Origin: Rhodospirillales bacterium
GTDB taxonomy: Bacteria > Pseudomonadota > Alphaproteobacteria > Acetobacterales > Acetobacteraceae
Length of the DNA stretch: 64,000 bases
Reading direction: 5' to 3'
Assembly: GCA_017304945.1 (NCBI GenBank)
Contig: JAFKLG010000061.1
Coordinates: 32,582 to 96,581 of the forward strand
Positions 8,656-17,708 of this stretch are shown here, in pieces (the stretch's first letter is position 1; the number at the start of each line of letters is the position of its first letter). A model generated the notes under the pieces. The model had not been told where the DNA came from. It made no database searches and saw nothing but the letters and a program-made list of their open reading frames with translations. Made by a program: the position numbers and the translations under genes.

Positions 8656-9834
8656 GCCCAGCAGGCCGCGCCCCGCGAGATTGCGCATCAGCGCGCCGGC
8701 CCCGAAGCTCCACGGCTCGCAGGCATCGGTGGGCCGCATCCGGTTGACCAGCGCTCCCAGCTTGGGCGCGGCGATCGTGACGATATCGCCGGTCTTGTGG
8801 GTGAAGCCCTTGCCCGGCGCGTCGCGGTCCTCCACGGGCGCGAACATGGTTCCGAGGAACAGCACCGCTCCATCCGGATAGCGATGATGCGCGTTCAGCA
8901 TCTGCGCCGCGAGATCGGCCGGGTCGCGGCTGATCCGGGCGATCGAGGAACTGCCCTGCAGCACGAACCCGTCCTCGCCTTCCACGCGCAGGGTCACGGT
9001 CGTGCTGCGGATATCGTCCATGCCGAACCCGGCATCGAAGAAGCGCAGCAATGGTCCGATCGCGCAGGAGGCGTTGTTGTCCTTGGCCTTGCCCAGCAGC
9101 AGGGCGGAGCGGCCTTCGACGTCGCGCAGGTTCACGTCGTTGCCCAGTGTGGCGCCGACCACGCGCCCGGTCGAGGCGACGGCGAGCACGACCTCCGGCT
9201 CCGGGTTGTTCCAGGACGAGTTGGGGTGCAGCCCCGCATCGGCGCCGGTGCCGACCGCGGCCATCGGCTGCGCCTTGGTGAAGATCTCCGCATCCGGGCC
9301 GATGCCGACCTCGAGATACTGGCTCCAGGCGCCCTGCTCGATCAGCACCTGCTTGAGCCGCGCCGCCTCGGGCGAGCCGGGCCGGAGTTTGGCGAGGTCG
9401 TCGCCGACCAGCCGGTTCACCTCGGAGCGGATGGCGGCCGCGGCGCTCAGGTCGCCGCGCGCCCGCTCCTCGATCACCCGCTCGATCATCGAAAGCACGA
9501 AGGTGACCCCCGCCGCCTTGATCGCCTGCAGGTCGATCGGCGCGAGCAGCCAGGGCTTCGTAGGATCGCGCGTCTCGGGCGGAGTGTTCGCCAGCACCGC
9601 GTCGAACGCGGCGACCGGCTCCCCGGCGGCGGAGCGGAGCGCGGCGGCAGGGTCCTCGGCCTCGCACAGGTCGCGCATGGTCGGGAACGCGCGGGTGATG
9701 TCGTGCAGCATACCGTCGCGCAAGGCGACGACGGACGGACCACCGGCCTCGGGGCGCCAGATCCGGCCGGCCAGCGCCGCCTTGGCCGCATCCTCGGGAA
9801 GCGCCCCCGCAAGAGCCTTCTGCAAATCCGCCAT
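8653..9834 (-). CDS. fumarylacetoacetate hydrolase-family protein (probable 2-keto-3-deoxy sugar acid dehydratase type)
   Basis: A 393-residue protein with a C-terminal FAH domain. The active-site region reads [11 protein letters not shown], then [20 protein letters not shown] and [16 protein letters not shown], giving the Mg-binding Glu/Glu/Asp set. The length and the [13 protein letters not shown] segment resemble the 2-keto-3-deoxy-xylonate/arabonate dehydratases of oxidative pentose pathways, which is inference from memory of that family. The stop lies inside the 100-bp tandem repeat region, whose units are copies of this 3' end. It diverges from msrB across a 76-bp gap. Confidence 0.85.
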   Translation of the reverse strand: MADLQKALAGALPEDAAKAALAGRIWRPEAGGPSVVALRDGMLHDITRAFPTMRDLCEAEDPAAALRSAAGEPVAAFDAVLANTPPETRDPTKPWLLAPIDLQAIKAAGVTFVLSMIERVIEERARGDLSAAAAIRSEVNRLVGDDLAKLRPGSPEAARLKQVLIEQGAWSQYLEVGIGPDAEIFTKAQPMAAVGTGADAGLHPNSSWNNPEPEVVLAVASTGRVVGATLGNDVNLRDVEGRSALLLGKAKDNNASCAIGPLLRFFDAGFGMDDIRSTTVTLRVEGEDGFVLQGSSSIARISRDPADLAAQMLNAHHRYPDGAVLFLGTMFAPVEDRDAPGKGFTHKTGDIVTIAAPKLGALVNRMRPTDACEPWSFGAGALMRNLAGRGLLG

Positions 9835-9910
9835 GCGCTCCCCCCGCCCCGTGAAACTCGATGTCGCCCGCCCTATACTCTGGGACCGCGAACATCAAGG
9901 GAGGCCGACC

Positions 9911-10333
9911 ATGGACGACAGCCCCAGCAGCCCCGCCGAACGGCGTTCGGAGGCGGAGTGGCAGGCAGCGCTGACGCCGGAGCAGTATCGGGTGCTGCGC
10001 CAGCACGGCACGGAGCGGCCGGGCAGCAGCTCGCTCAACGCGGAGAAGCGGCCGGGCACGTTCCTGTGCGCCGCCTGCGGCCAAGCCCTGTTCGGCTCCA
10101 CCACGAAATATGAGAGCGGATCCGGCTGGCCGAGCTTCTGGGCGCCGCTGGAGGGGGCGGTGGGCGTGACCGAGGATCGCAGCCACGGCATGGTGCGGAC
10201 CGAGGTGCATTGCAGCCGCTGCGGCGGACATCTCGGCCACGTGTTCCCGGACGGACCGCCGCCGACCGGGCTGCGCTTCTGCATGAACGGGCTGTCGATG
10301 GCGTTCAAGCCGGAGGCCGACCCAGCCGGGTGA
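9911..10333 (+). CDS. msrB: peptide-methionine (R)-S-oxide reductase
   Basis: A 140-residue single-domain MsrB that reduces the R-epimer of methionine sulfoxide in proteins. The structural zinc is held by C53/C56 (CAAC) and C101/C104 (CSRC). The catalytic Cys is C124 in [10 protein letters not shown]. Other family marks are [11 protein letters not shown] and [12 protein letters not shown]. Start ATG 9911 follows a GGGAGG ribosome-binding site. It stands alone, divergent from the FAH gene. Confidence 0.96.
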   Translation: MDDSPSSPAERRSEAEWQAALTPEQYRVLRQHGTERPGSSSLNAEKRPGTFLCAACGQALFGSTTKYESGSGWPSFWAPLEGAVGVTEDRSHGMVRTEVHCSRCGGHLGHVFPDGPPPTGLRFCMNGLSMAFKPEADPAG

Positions 10334-10481
10334 GTCGGCGCGGGACACGGCGGCTCCATCCTGGGCGCCAGTCCCGCATCAGGCCTCCCCCTCAAGGATC
10401 AGGTCGCACGCGCCCGCGCGATCGCGGCGGCTTCGGGAGGCGGTGACGACGGACCGCCTCCACGGCGCTCGCGCGGGACGG

Positions 10482-11324
10482 TCAGTGCTCCAGACGCAGC
10501 GGTGCCTTCAGCACGATCCCGAACAGCCCCTTCTGGTTGAAGCGGCGCAGGTCCGGCGTGACCGGTTCGGCGGTGCAGACGAAGGACGGGTGTTCCGGAT
10601 GCCGCTCGACGAACCGCCCGAAGGAGGGGTTGAGGTCGATGTCGTCGACCACCATCGCCCCGCCTGCTCGGAGGCGCGGCCACGCGGTCTCCATCTCGAA
10701 CGCCACGTTGCGGCCGCTATGCATGCTGTCGTGGATGAACAGGTCGACCTGGCCCAGCCGGTCGAGCAGCACCGGCAGGCGCCGGCGGCTGGTCCCGGCG
10801 ATGTAGGTCCAGCGCCGGCGCAGCGTCTCGGTCGCGACCGCGACGCCCACTTCCTGCCGCGTCACCGGATTGATCGGCGGCAGGTCGATGCTCCAGAGCC
10901 GGCCTTCGCCATTGCGCTCCAGCCCCTCCAGGATGAAGCGGGAGGTCATGCCGTGCGCGACCCCGGTCTCCACCACCGTGGTCGGCCGCATGAAGCGGAT
11001 CAGCGTCCAGATGGCGCGGACGAACCCGGCATCGCCGTCGTTCCAGGCATGGAAGCTGCCAGGGCCGACCTTCATGCCCCGCTCGCGCAGCTCGCCGATC
11101 ACCTCGTCCCACAGCGTCGCGAATTCGGCGCGGGCGAAGTCCGGGGCGATCCCCATGGCCTCCCGCATGCCCGCGTCCCAGTTCGGGTCGGCGGGATAGC
11201 GGACCGGGTCCTTGCTCTCGAAGCGGGAGAGAAATTCCTCCTGGAACGCCGTGAACGCATCGAACGGATCCTGCGCAACATGCGTCAGAACCTTGAGCGG
11301 ATGGCGCCTTACCGTTTCGAACAT
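10482..11324 (-). CDS. class I SAM-dependent methyltransferase
   Basis: A 280-residue protein with a Rossmann-type methyltransferase core from about residue 110: VVETGVAHGMTSRFILEG is the SAM-binding motif I, LWSIDLPP is the strand-2 acidic residue, VDLFIHDSMHSG and AGGAMVVDDID are the later strands. This pattern matches the Methyltransf_24 group seen in natural-product and glycan modification. The roughly 100-residue N-terminal extension is alpha-helical in character and carries no motif I recognise. Substrate unknown. It stands alone between msrB and the ABC transporter operon. Confidence 0.8.
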   Translation of the reverse strand: MFETVRRHPLKVLTHVAQDPFDAFTAFQEEFLSRFESKDPVRYPADPNWDAGMREAMGIAPDFARAEFATLWDEVIGELRERGMKVGPGSFHAWNDGDAGFVRAIWTLIRFMRPTTVVETGVAHGMTSRFILEGLERNGEGRLWSIDLPPINPVTRQEVGVAVATETLRRRWTYIAGTSRRRLPVLLDRLGQVDLFIHDSMHSGRNVAFEMETAWPRLRAGGAMVVDDIDLNPSFGRFVERHPEHPSFVCTAEPVTPDLRRFNQKGLFGIVLKAPLRLEH

Positions 11325-11534
11325 GCCAGGCTCCTGCCGAAGATGGCTTGGATCGGGGCACAGGTCGGGGGAGACATCGGAACTCCTCGAAACGTTTCGC
11401 TCAACGGCAGGACACAGTGCGGGCGATCCCGGAACAGCCGGGAATCACAACGGCACGAGAACCCGTCGGCCAACGCAAGCGTGATCCGTCCGTGAGGGTC
11501 CCGATGCCGATCGCGCCGGGTCCGGGGTCGAATT

Positions 11535-12401
11535 CTACTGCTGCATGCCCCAGCGGCGGATCGTCCGGGCCTCGATCGTGCGGAACACCACGTTCTCCAC
11601 CACGAGGCCGATCAGGATGATCGTCAGCAGCCCGGCGAACACGTCGGGGATCTCGAGCTGGTTCTTGGCCTCGAAGATATACCAGCCCAGACCGCCCTTC
11701 CCCGAGGAGACGCCAAACACCAGTTCGGCGGCGATCAGGGTGCGCCAGGCGAAGGCCCAGCCGATCTTGAGCCCGGCCAGGATGGAGGGAAACGCCGCCG
11801 GGATCAGGATTCGGATCACGAGCCGCAGGCCGGAGAGCCCGTAGTTGCGGCCCACCATGCGCAGCGTCTGCGAGACGCCGCGGAACCCCGCATGCGTGTT
11901 CAGGGCGACCGCCCAGAGGACCGAGTGGATCAGCACGAAGACCACGCTGCCGATACCGAGCCCGAACCAGATCAGCGCCAGCGGCAGCAGCGCGATGGCC
12001 GGGAGCGGGTTGAACATCGCCGTCATGGTCTCGAGGAAATCGGTGCCGATCCGCGTCGTGATGGCGAGCACGGTCAGCGCGCCGGCGAGCAGCACGCCCG
12101 CCACGAAGCCGATCGCCAGCACCTGCAGCGACACCCAGGCGCGGGCCGGCAGCACGCCCGAGGCGACCGCGCCCCACCACGCCGAGACGGTATCGCCGAA
12201 GGTCGGCACCAGCAGCGGATTGTCGAGCTGGCGGGCGTAGAGCTCCCAGGCGAGCGCGAGGACCACCAGCAGCGCCGACTTGCGCAGCCAGGCCAGGTTG
12301 TAGAGTCGCTCGAACGGGGTGAGCTGCTTCTCGACGACCCCGAAATCCTGGTCGGCGCGCGTGGGGCGGACGATTTCGGGTCGCATCGCCGCCTCAGACA
12401 T
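11535..12401 (-). CDS. ABC transporter permease, nitrate/sulfonate/taurine type
   Basis: A 288-residue permease of the SsuC/TauC/NrtB family with about six membrane segments. The EAA-type cytoplasmic loop that contacts the ATPase is visible around GLKIGWAFAWRTLIAAELV. Start ATG 12401 overlaps the end of the ATPase gene by 8 bp. No periplasmic binding protein gene is adjacent, so the solute cannot be inferred from partners. Family substrates include alkanesulfonates, taurine, nitrate, pyrimidine precursors and aromatic acids. Confidence 0.9.
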   Translation of the reverse strand: MSEAAMRPEIVRPTRADQDFGVVEKQLTPFERLYNLAWLRKSALLVVLALAWELYARQLDNPLLVPTFGDTVSAWWGAVASGVLPARAWVSLQVLAIGFVAGVLLAGALTVLAITTRIGTDFLETMTAMFNPLPAIALLPLALIWFGLGIGSVVFVLIHSVLWAVALNTHAGFRGVSQTLRMVGRNYGLSGLRLVIRILIPAAFPSILAGLKIGWAFAWRTLIAAELVFGVSSGKGGLGWYIFEAKNQLEIPDVFAGLLTIILIGLVVENVVFRTIEARTIRRWGMQQ

Positions 12402-13182
12402 CGGCGTCCTCCTCCACCCGGTCCAGGAACAGCATGTCGTGGATGCGCGCCTCCAGCGCGGCGGCGGCGCGTGGGTCGGCGTCACGCGCCACCGAGTTGA
12501 GTTCGGCCTTCACCTGCCCGGGATGCGGCGAGAGCAGCAGGATGCGGTTGCCGATCTTCACTGCCTCGGCGATCGAGTGGGTGACGAACAGCACGGTGAA
12601 CCGGGTCTCGTCCCACAGGGCGAGCAGCTCGTCCTGCATCCGTTGGCGGGTGAGTGCGTCGAGCGCGGCGAACGGCTCGTCCATCAGCAGGATGTCGGGC
12701 TCCATCGCCATGCCGCGGGCGATCGCGACGCGCTGCTTCATGCCCCCCGAGAGCGTGTGGGGATAGGCGTCGGCGAAGCGCGTCAGATGCACCTTGTCGA
12801 TGTACTGCATCGCCTTCTCCTCGGCGGCGCGGCCACGCAGCCGGCCGGAGGTCTCGAGCGCGAAGACGACGTTCTGGCGGACGGTCTTCCAGGGCAGCAA
12901 CTGATCGAATTCCTGGAACACCATCATGCGGTCCGGACCCGGCCGCGTGATGCGGCTGCCCTTGAGCATGATCTCGCCTTCCACCGGGCTCATGTAGCCG
13001 CCGACCGCCTTGAGCAGGGTCGACTTGCCACAGCCGGACGGCCCCAGGAGGACGAACCGGTCGGAGCGCAGCACCGAGAAGTCGACCCGATAGGTCGCGG
13101 TGACCAGGTGGTCGCGGGTCTTGTATTGCAGCGTCACGCCGCGGACGTCGAGCAGCGGCGCCGATCCTTGTCGATCCGGCAT
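12394..13182 (-). CDS. ABC transporter ATP-binding protein, SsuB/TauB type
   Basis: A 262-residue ATPase. Walker A is GPSGCGKST at 47-55, the Q-loop is MMVFQEFDQLLPWKTV, the signature is LSGGMKQRVAIARG, Walker B is ILLMDEPFAALD and the H-loop is VTHSIAEAV. Start ATG 13182 was preferred to an ATG 24 bp upstream because GGGAGG lies 6-7 bases before it. It is the first gene of a two-gene operon with the permease. No binding protein is present within this window. It diverges from an alpha/beta hydrolase gene. Confidence 0.92.
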   Translation of the reverse strand: MPDRQGSAPLLDVRGVTLQYKTRDHLVTATYRVDFSVLRSDRFVLLGPSGCGKSTLLKAVGGYMSPVEGEIMLKGSRITRPGPDRMMVFQEFDQLLPWKTVRQNVVFALETSGRLRGRAAEEKAMQYIDKVHLTRFADAYPHTLSGGMKQRVAIARGMAMEPDILLMDEPFAALDALTRQRMQDELLALWDETRFTVLFVTHSIAEAVKIGNRILLLSPHPGQVKAELNSVARDADPRAAAALEARIHDMLFLDRVEEDADV

Positions 13183-13292
13183 TCTGTTCCTCCCGGCGGC
13201 GAGCATACAGAGTGAGCCGGAGCACGAAAGGGCGGCGCCCCCTTGATCCGCCGGTCCGCGGCGGGAACACTCCGGATCGGCCGGGAGGGGTC

Positions 13293-14093
13293 ATGAAGAC
13301 ACGCAAGTACGTCGCCTGGGACGACGTGCGCATCGACCTGATCGTCGAGGGCGAAGGGCCACCGCTGGTGATGCTGCCTTCGTCGGCGCGCGACTCCGAG
13401 GATTTCGACCAGGTCGCCGCGCTTCTGGCCGCGGCCGGATTCCGCGTGCTGCGCCCGCAGCCGCGCGGAATGTGCGGCAGCACCGGCCCGCTGGAGGGGC
13501 TGACCCTGCACGACTACGCGAGCGACGTGGCGCGGGTGATCCGTTCGGAGGGGAATGCCCCCGCCATCGTGTTCGGCCATGCCTTCGGCCAATGGGTCGG
13601 CCGCATGCTGGCCGCCGACCACGCGAAGCTCGTGCGCGGAGTCGTGCTGGCGGCGGCGGCGGCGAAGAAGATCGACCCGGTGCTGCGGGAGGAGCTCAAC
13701 CGCTGCCGTGACCTCTCGCTGCCGGACTCGGTCAGGCTGGGCGCGCTACGCCGCGCCTTCTTCGCGCCCGGCCACGACCCGACGGTCTGGCTGCGCAACT
13801 GGCACCCGCTGGCGAGCCGCGCGCAGCAGGCGGCGAGCGCCGCAACGCCGCAGCATGCGTGGTGGTCGGCCGGCACCGCGCCGATCCTGGACCTGCAGGC
13901 CGGCAGCGACCCGTGGCGCCCGCGCGAGACGGTCGACGACATCCGCGAGGAACTCGGCGCCGACCGCGTCACGGTCGTGGTGATCCCCGACGCCAGCCAC
14001 GCCTTGCTGCCGGAGCAGCCCGAGGCGGTGGTACGCGCCGTGGTCGACTGGGCGCGCGGACTTCAGGGAACGAGTGGAGGGCGCGGGGGATAG
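13293..14093 (+). CDS. alpha/beta hydrolase-fold protein with Ala in place of the nucleophile Ser
   Basis: A 266-residue alpha/beta-hydrolase fold protein. Start ATG 13293 follows GGGAGGGG. The nucleophile elbow reads VFGHAFGQWVGR: residue 97 is Ala where the usual GHSxG has Ser. The candidate Asp (LQAGSDPW) and His (PDASHALLPE) are in place. Relatives with GHAFG elbows are, to my recollection, found in other bacteria, so this may be a subfamily rather than a mutation. It could be a non-hydrolytic or alternative-chemistry member. It diverges from the ABC operon (110 bp), which suggests a linked substrate. Confidence 0.85.
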   Translation: MKTRKYVAWDDVRIDLIVEGEGPPLVMLPSSARDSEDFDQVAALLAAAGFRVLRPQPRGMCGSTGPLEGLTLHDYASDVARVIRSEGNAPAIVFGHAFGQWVGRMLAADHAKLVRGVVLAAAAAKKIDPVLREELNRCRDLSLPDSVRLGALRRAFFAPGHDPTVWLRNWHPLASRAQQAASAATPQHAWWSAGTAPILDLQAGSDPWRPRETVDDIREELGADRVTVVVIPDASHALLPEQPEAVVRAVVDWARGLQGTSGGRGG

Positions 14094-14142
14094 GGCCGGG
14101 CCGGCAGCGCCCGCGTCTCGGGGGGCACGGCCCCTGCCCACC

Positions 14143-14313
14143 GTCATGGCCGGGCCCGACCCGGCCTTCCCCACCGGCACTCTGCCGCGAAGGATGGCCG
14201 GGTCGAGCCCGGCCATGACGGATGGGGGTCAGGGAGCGCCATCCCGGCACTCTACCGCGAGGGATGGCCGGGTCGGGCTCGGCCATGACGGCGGGAATCA
14301 GTGCGCGCCGTCC
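14143..14313. repeat. dispersed palindromic repeats, two approximately 70-bp tandem units plus a partial
   Basis: This lies in the 282-bp gap between the alpha/beta hydrolase and hpnH. Two units of about 70 bp (14174-14243 and 14244-14313) each contain CCGGCACTCT-CCGCG followed by a palindrome ATGGCCGGG-TCG-(A/G)-G-CCCGGCCATGACGG (14194-14216, and 14264-14286 with one change). A partial palindrome precedes them at 14143-14166. Same core as the repeats near 8.3 kb. No gene is seen here. Confidence 0.8.
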
Positions 14314-14375
14314 CGTACCGCCGTGCCACAGCGCCGTCCCGCCCTGGCACAGCGGCTTCCCCGCCGTGCCGACGA

Positions 14376-15539
14376 TCACTCCGCGGCTTCGACCACCTCT
14401 TCCTGCTTGGTCCGCTTCTTCGCCTTGATGCGGGCCAGCGCCTGCTCGACGTGGCGGCTGAAGACGAACTCGGCCGGACGCTGCTTGTCGAGCGGGATGT
14501 CCGGCGCCATCGGCCCCTCGGTGCGGATGCCGCGCATCGCCTGGGCCGCCGCCCGCCAGGGCTTGCTCACCGTTTCGGCCACCGCGGTGGCCTCATACCC
14601 GGAATGGACCATGCAGTCGGCGCACTTCTCGTAGTTGCCGGTGCCGTAGGCGTCCCAATCGGTGGTCTCCATCAGCTCCTTGAAGGTCTTCGCGTAGCCT
14701 TCACCCAGCAGGTAGCAAGGGCGCTGCCAGCCGAAATAGGTGCGGCACGGATTGCCCCAGGGCGTGCAGTGGAAGGTCTGATTGCCGGCCAGGAAGTCCA
14801 GGAACATGGAGGACTGGTTGAACGCCCACTTGCCCTTCCACGCCCCCTTCCCTTGCCGCCGGAAGATCCCGCGGAACAGTTCCTTCGTCTTGGTCCGGTT
14901 CAGGAAGTGCTGCTGGTCGGGCGCGCGCTCATAGGCGTAGCCAGGGGATACCGAGATCCCATCCACCCCCATCGCCATCACGTCATCGAAGAAGGCCGCC
15001 ACCTTCTCGGGCTCCGCCGTGTTGAACAGCGTCGCGTTGATGATGGTGCGGAAACCGGTCTGCTTGGCCGCCGAGATCGCCGCCACCGCGCGGTCGTAGA
15101 CCCCGGTCTGGCAGACCGAGATGTCGTGCTCTTCCCGCGCGCCATCCAGGTGCACCGACCAGGTGAACCACTTGGACGGCTTGAACAGGTGCATCTTCTT
15201 CTCGAGCAGCAGCGCGTTCGTGCACACGATCACGAACTTCTTGCGCGCGATCGCACCCTCGACGATCTGGTCGATCTCCTTGTGCAGCAGCGGCTCGCCG
15301 CCGGCGATCACCACCACCGGGGCGCCGCACTCGTCGATCGCCTCCATGCACTCGGCGACCGACAGGCGCTGGTTCAGGATCTCGGCCGGATAGTCGATCT
15401 TGCCACAACCGGCGCAGGCCAGGTTGCAGCGGAACAGCGGCTCCAGCATGAGCACGAGCGGATAGCGCTTGCGGCCCAGCAGATGCTGCTTGACCACGTA
15501 GGCACCGACGCGGAGCGCCTGGTTCAGGGGAACGGTCAT
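14376..15539 (-). CDS. hpnH: adenosyl-hopene transferase, radical SAM (hopanoid side-chain synthesis)
   Basis: A 387-residue radical SAM enzyme. The 4Fe-4S cysteines are C38, C42 and C45 in FRCNLACAGCGKIDYP, preceded by the typical PLVLMLEPLF. HpnH joins the 5'-deoxyadenosyl radical to diploptene to give adenosylhopane, the first step to C35 bacteriohopanepolyols. The C-terminal half has the extra Cys cluster (NYEKCADCMVHSGYE) of the HpnH group and a Lys/Glu-rich tail. It is 14 bp downstream of ispH on the same strand, so the precursor-making and hopanoid genes share a transcript. Confidence 0.95.
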   Translation of the reverse strand: MTVPLNQALRVGAYVVKQHLLGRKRYPLVLMLEPLFRCNLACAGCGKIDYPAEILNQRLSVAECMEAIDECGAPVVVIAGGEPLLHKEIDQIVEGAIARKKFVIVCTNALLLEKKMHLFKPSKWFTWSVHLDGAREEHDISVCQTGVYDRAVAAISAAKQTGFRTIINATLFNTAEPEKVAAFFDDVMAMGVDGISVSPGYAYERAPDQQHFLNRTKTKELFRGIFRRQGKGAWKGKWAFNQSSMFLDFLAGNQTFHCTPWGNPCRTYFGWQRPCYLLGEGYAKTFKELMETTDWDAYGTGNYEKCADCMVHSGYEATAVAETVSKPWRAAAQAMRGIRTEGPMAPDIPLDKQRPAEFVFSRHVEQALARIKAKKRTKQEEVVEAAE

Positions 15540-15553
15540 CCTGGAAAACCCTC

Positions 15554-16483
15554 TCAGGCGTCAGCCAGTTCCGCGGGGAAGCGGAACCGGACATCCTCGG
15601 CCACCCCAGCCAGGGTGGTCACCTCGATCTCGTCGAACCGGCGCAGTCCGTCCAGCACGCCCTGCACCAGCGTCTCCGGGGCGGACGCGCCGGCGGTGAC
15701 GCCGACCGAACCGACCCCCTCGAACCACTCGGCCTGCAGCGCCTCGGCATCGTCGATCAGGTAGGCGGGCTTGCCCAGTTCCTGACCAATTTCCCGCAAG
15801 CGATTGGAATTGCTGGAATTTCGCGAGCCTACCACGAGGATCATGTCGACCGCGCCCGCGAGTTCGCGCACCGCCGACTGGCGGTTCTGCGTGGCGTAGC
15901 AGATGTCCCGCACATCCGGCCCGACGATGGTCGGGAACCGCGCCGTCAGGGCGGCGATGATGCCGCGGGTATCGTCGACCGAGAGCGTGGTCTGGGTGAT
16001 GTAGGCGAGCTTGTCGGGGTCGGCGACCTCCAGCTTCGCCACGTCCTCGACCGTCTGCACCAGATGCACCTTGGCCGGCACCTGGCCGATCGTGCCCTCG
16101 ACCTCGGCATGGCCGGCATGACCGACGAGCACGATTTCGCGACCCTGGCGGGCGTATCGTCGCCCTTCGTTATGCACCTTCGCGACCAGCGGGCAGGTGG
16201 CATCGATCACCGGCAGGCCACGTTCCGCCGCCCATTCCTCGACGCGCTTGGCCACGCCATGGGCGGAGAAGATGGTCATCGCCCCGGGCGGGATCTCGTC
16301 CAGCTCGTCCACGAAGACGGCGCCGCGCGTGCGCAGATCCTCCACCACGTGCCGGTTGTGAACGATCTCGTGGCGCACATAGATGGGCGGGCCATACTTC
16401 TTCAGGGCGCGTTCCACGATCTCGATGGCCCGCTCGACGCCGGCGCAGAAGCCGCGCGGCTGGGCCAGGACGACACGAAGCAT
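15554..16483 (-). CDS. ispH: 4-hydroxy-3-methylbut-2-enyl diphosphate reductase
   Basis: A 309-residue IspH, the last enzyme of the MEP pathway, making IPP and DMAPP from HMBPP with a 4Fe-4S cluster. The cluster Cys residues are C13 ([11 protein letters not shown]), one in [11 protein letters not shown] and one in [11 protein letters not shown]. The catalytic [13 protein letters not shown] and a [14 protein letters not shown] substrate loop are present. Start ATG 16483 follows AGGAG by 8 bases; the longer upstream extension has no family similarity. It diverges from ispA over 289 bp and is followed by hpnH. Confidence 0.96.
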   Translation of the reverse strand: MLRVVLAQPRGFCAGVERAIEIVERALKKYGPPIYVRHEIVHNRHVVEDLRTRGAVFVDELDEIPPGAMTIFSAHGVAKRVEEWAAERGLPVIDATCPLVAKVHNEGRRYARQGREIVLVGHAGHAEVEGTIGQVPAKVHLVQTVEDVAKLEVADPDKLAYITQTTLSVDDTRGIIAALTARFPTIVGPDVRDICYATQNRQSAVRELAGAVDMILVVGSRNSSNSNRLREIGQELGKPAYLIDDAEALQAEWFEGVGSVGVTAGASAPETLVQGVLDGLRRFDEIEVTTLAGVAEDVRFRFPAELADA

Positions 16484-16772
16484 CCGATGGTTCTCCTGGA
16501 ACGGCACGAAACCAGACTGCGGTGGTCGGGTATGACAGGATGGGAGCACCCGATCAATGCCACAAGGGGCAAGGCGGCAGCGCATCCTTCGCAGGTGCGA
16601 TATGGCATGCGGGCGCCATGTTCATCCCCTCTCTTGCCCGGTCCGCATAGCCGGTGGTCCACTGTGACTTGGATGCAACAGGACTCGGGCGACGACGCTG
16701 GTCCTGCATGCGCAAGGCGGTGCAGCATGGTATCGGCTGAAGACTTGGGAGTCGGGTCAGCAAACGGGGCGA

Positions 16773-17693
16773 ATGGTGGTTGCTGAGGGAAATGCGCTGA
16801 CGGCCGGGGCGGACCTGCCCAAGGCGATGACGCGGGTGGCCGAGGTGGTCGAGTCGGCGCTGGAGACGCTGCTCCCACCGGTGGAGGGTGCCGAAGCCCG
16901 TCTCGCCGAAGCGATGCGCTACGCGACCCTGGGCGGCGGCAAGCGTCTGCGCGCCTTCCTGGTGATGCAGAGCGCCGCACTGTTCTCCGTCTCCGAGACC
17001 TGCGCGGCCCGCGTCGCCGCCTCGATCGAGATGCTGCACGCCTATTCGCTGGTGCATGACGACCTGCCCGCGATGGACGACGACGACCTCCGGCGTGGCA
17101 AACCGAGCACACATCGGGCCTTCGACGAGGCCACCGCCATTCTGGCCGGCGACGCCCTGCAGGCTCGGGCGTTCGAGCTATTGGCAGAGCCGGACACGCA
17201 TTCCGATCCCCAGGCGCGATGCGAGCTGGTCGCGGCGCTCGGGGCCGCGGCCGGTGCCCGCGGGATGGCCGGCGGGCAGATGATCGACATGGAAGCAGAG
17301 GGCAAGACGCTGGACGGCCCCGCGGTGACACGCCTGCAGGCGCTGAAGACCGGGCGGTTGATCCAGTTCAGCGCCGAAGCCGGTGCCATCCTCGGGCGGG
17401 CGCCGATGCAGCAGCGTCACCTGCTCGCCGCCTACGGCCGGGACCTGGGGGCTGCGTTCCAGATCGCGGACGACTTACTGGACGTCGAAGGCAGCACGGC
17501 GGAAATCGGCAAGACACAAGGCAAGGATGCCGCTTCGGGTAAGGCCACGATGGTCGCGGTTCTTGGCATCGACATGGCGCGGGCACACGCCGACATGCTC
17601 GCGCGGCAGGCTGCGGCTCATCTGGAAGGTTTCGGCGAAAGATCCGCCCTGCTGAGGGCGCTGGCCGCCTTCGTCGTCGAACGGCGGAACTGA
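16773..17693 (+). CDS. ispA: farnesyl diphosphate synthase (short-chain polyprenyl synthase)
   Basis: A 306-residue all-alpha prenyltransferase. The first aspartate-rich motif is DDLPAMD at 96-102, followed by DDDLRRGKPSTH. The second is QIADDLLDVEG near 233. LGGGKRLRAFL and GGQMIDME are also typical. It condenses IPP with DMAPP and GPP to FPP, the precursor of squalene and hence hopanoids. It leads a plus-strand operon: dxs starts 15 bp later. In many proteobacteria xseB precedes ispA, but it is not here. Confidence 0.94.
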   Translation: MVVAEGNALTAGADLPKAMTRVAEVVESALETLLPPVEGAEARLAEAMRYATLGGGKRLRAFLVMQSAALFSVSETCAARVAASIEMLHAYSLVHDDLPAMDDDDLRRGKPSTHRAFDEATAILAGDALQARAFELLAEPDTHSDPQARCELVAALGAAAGARGMAGGQMIDMEAEGKTLDGPAVTRLQALKTGRLIQFSAEAGAILGRAPMQQRHLLAAYGRDLGAAFQIADDLLDVEGSTAEIGKTQGKDAASGKATMVAVLGIDMARAHADMLARQAAAHLEGFGERSALLRALAAFVVERRN

Positions 17694-17708
17694 GTTGAGG
17701 AGAACTGT

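Noticed and set aside
11325..11534. Intrinsic terminator for the ABC operon (CCCGG-AACAG-CCGGG at about 11429-11443)
   Set aside because: The stem is short and no T-run follows on the minus strand.
13206..13206. Earlier ATG as start of the ABC ATPase
   Set aside because: No ribosome-binding sequence precedes it, whereas the ATG at 13182 follows GGGAGG at correct spacing.
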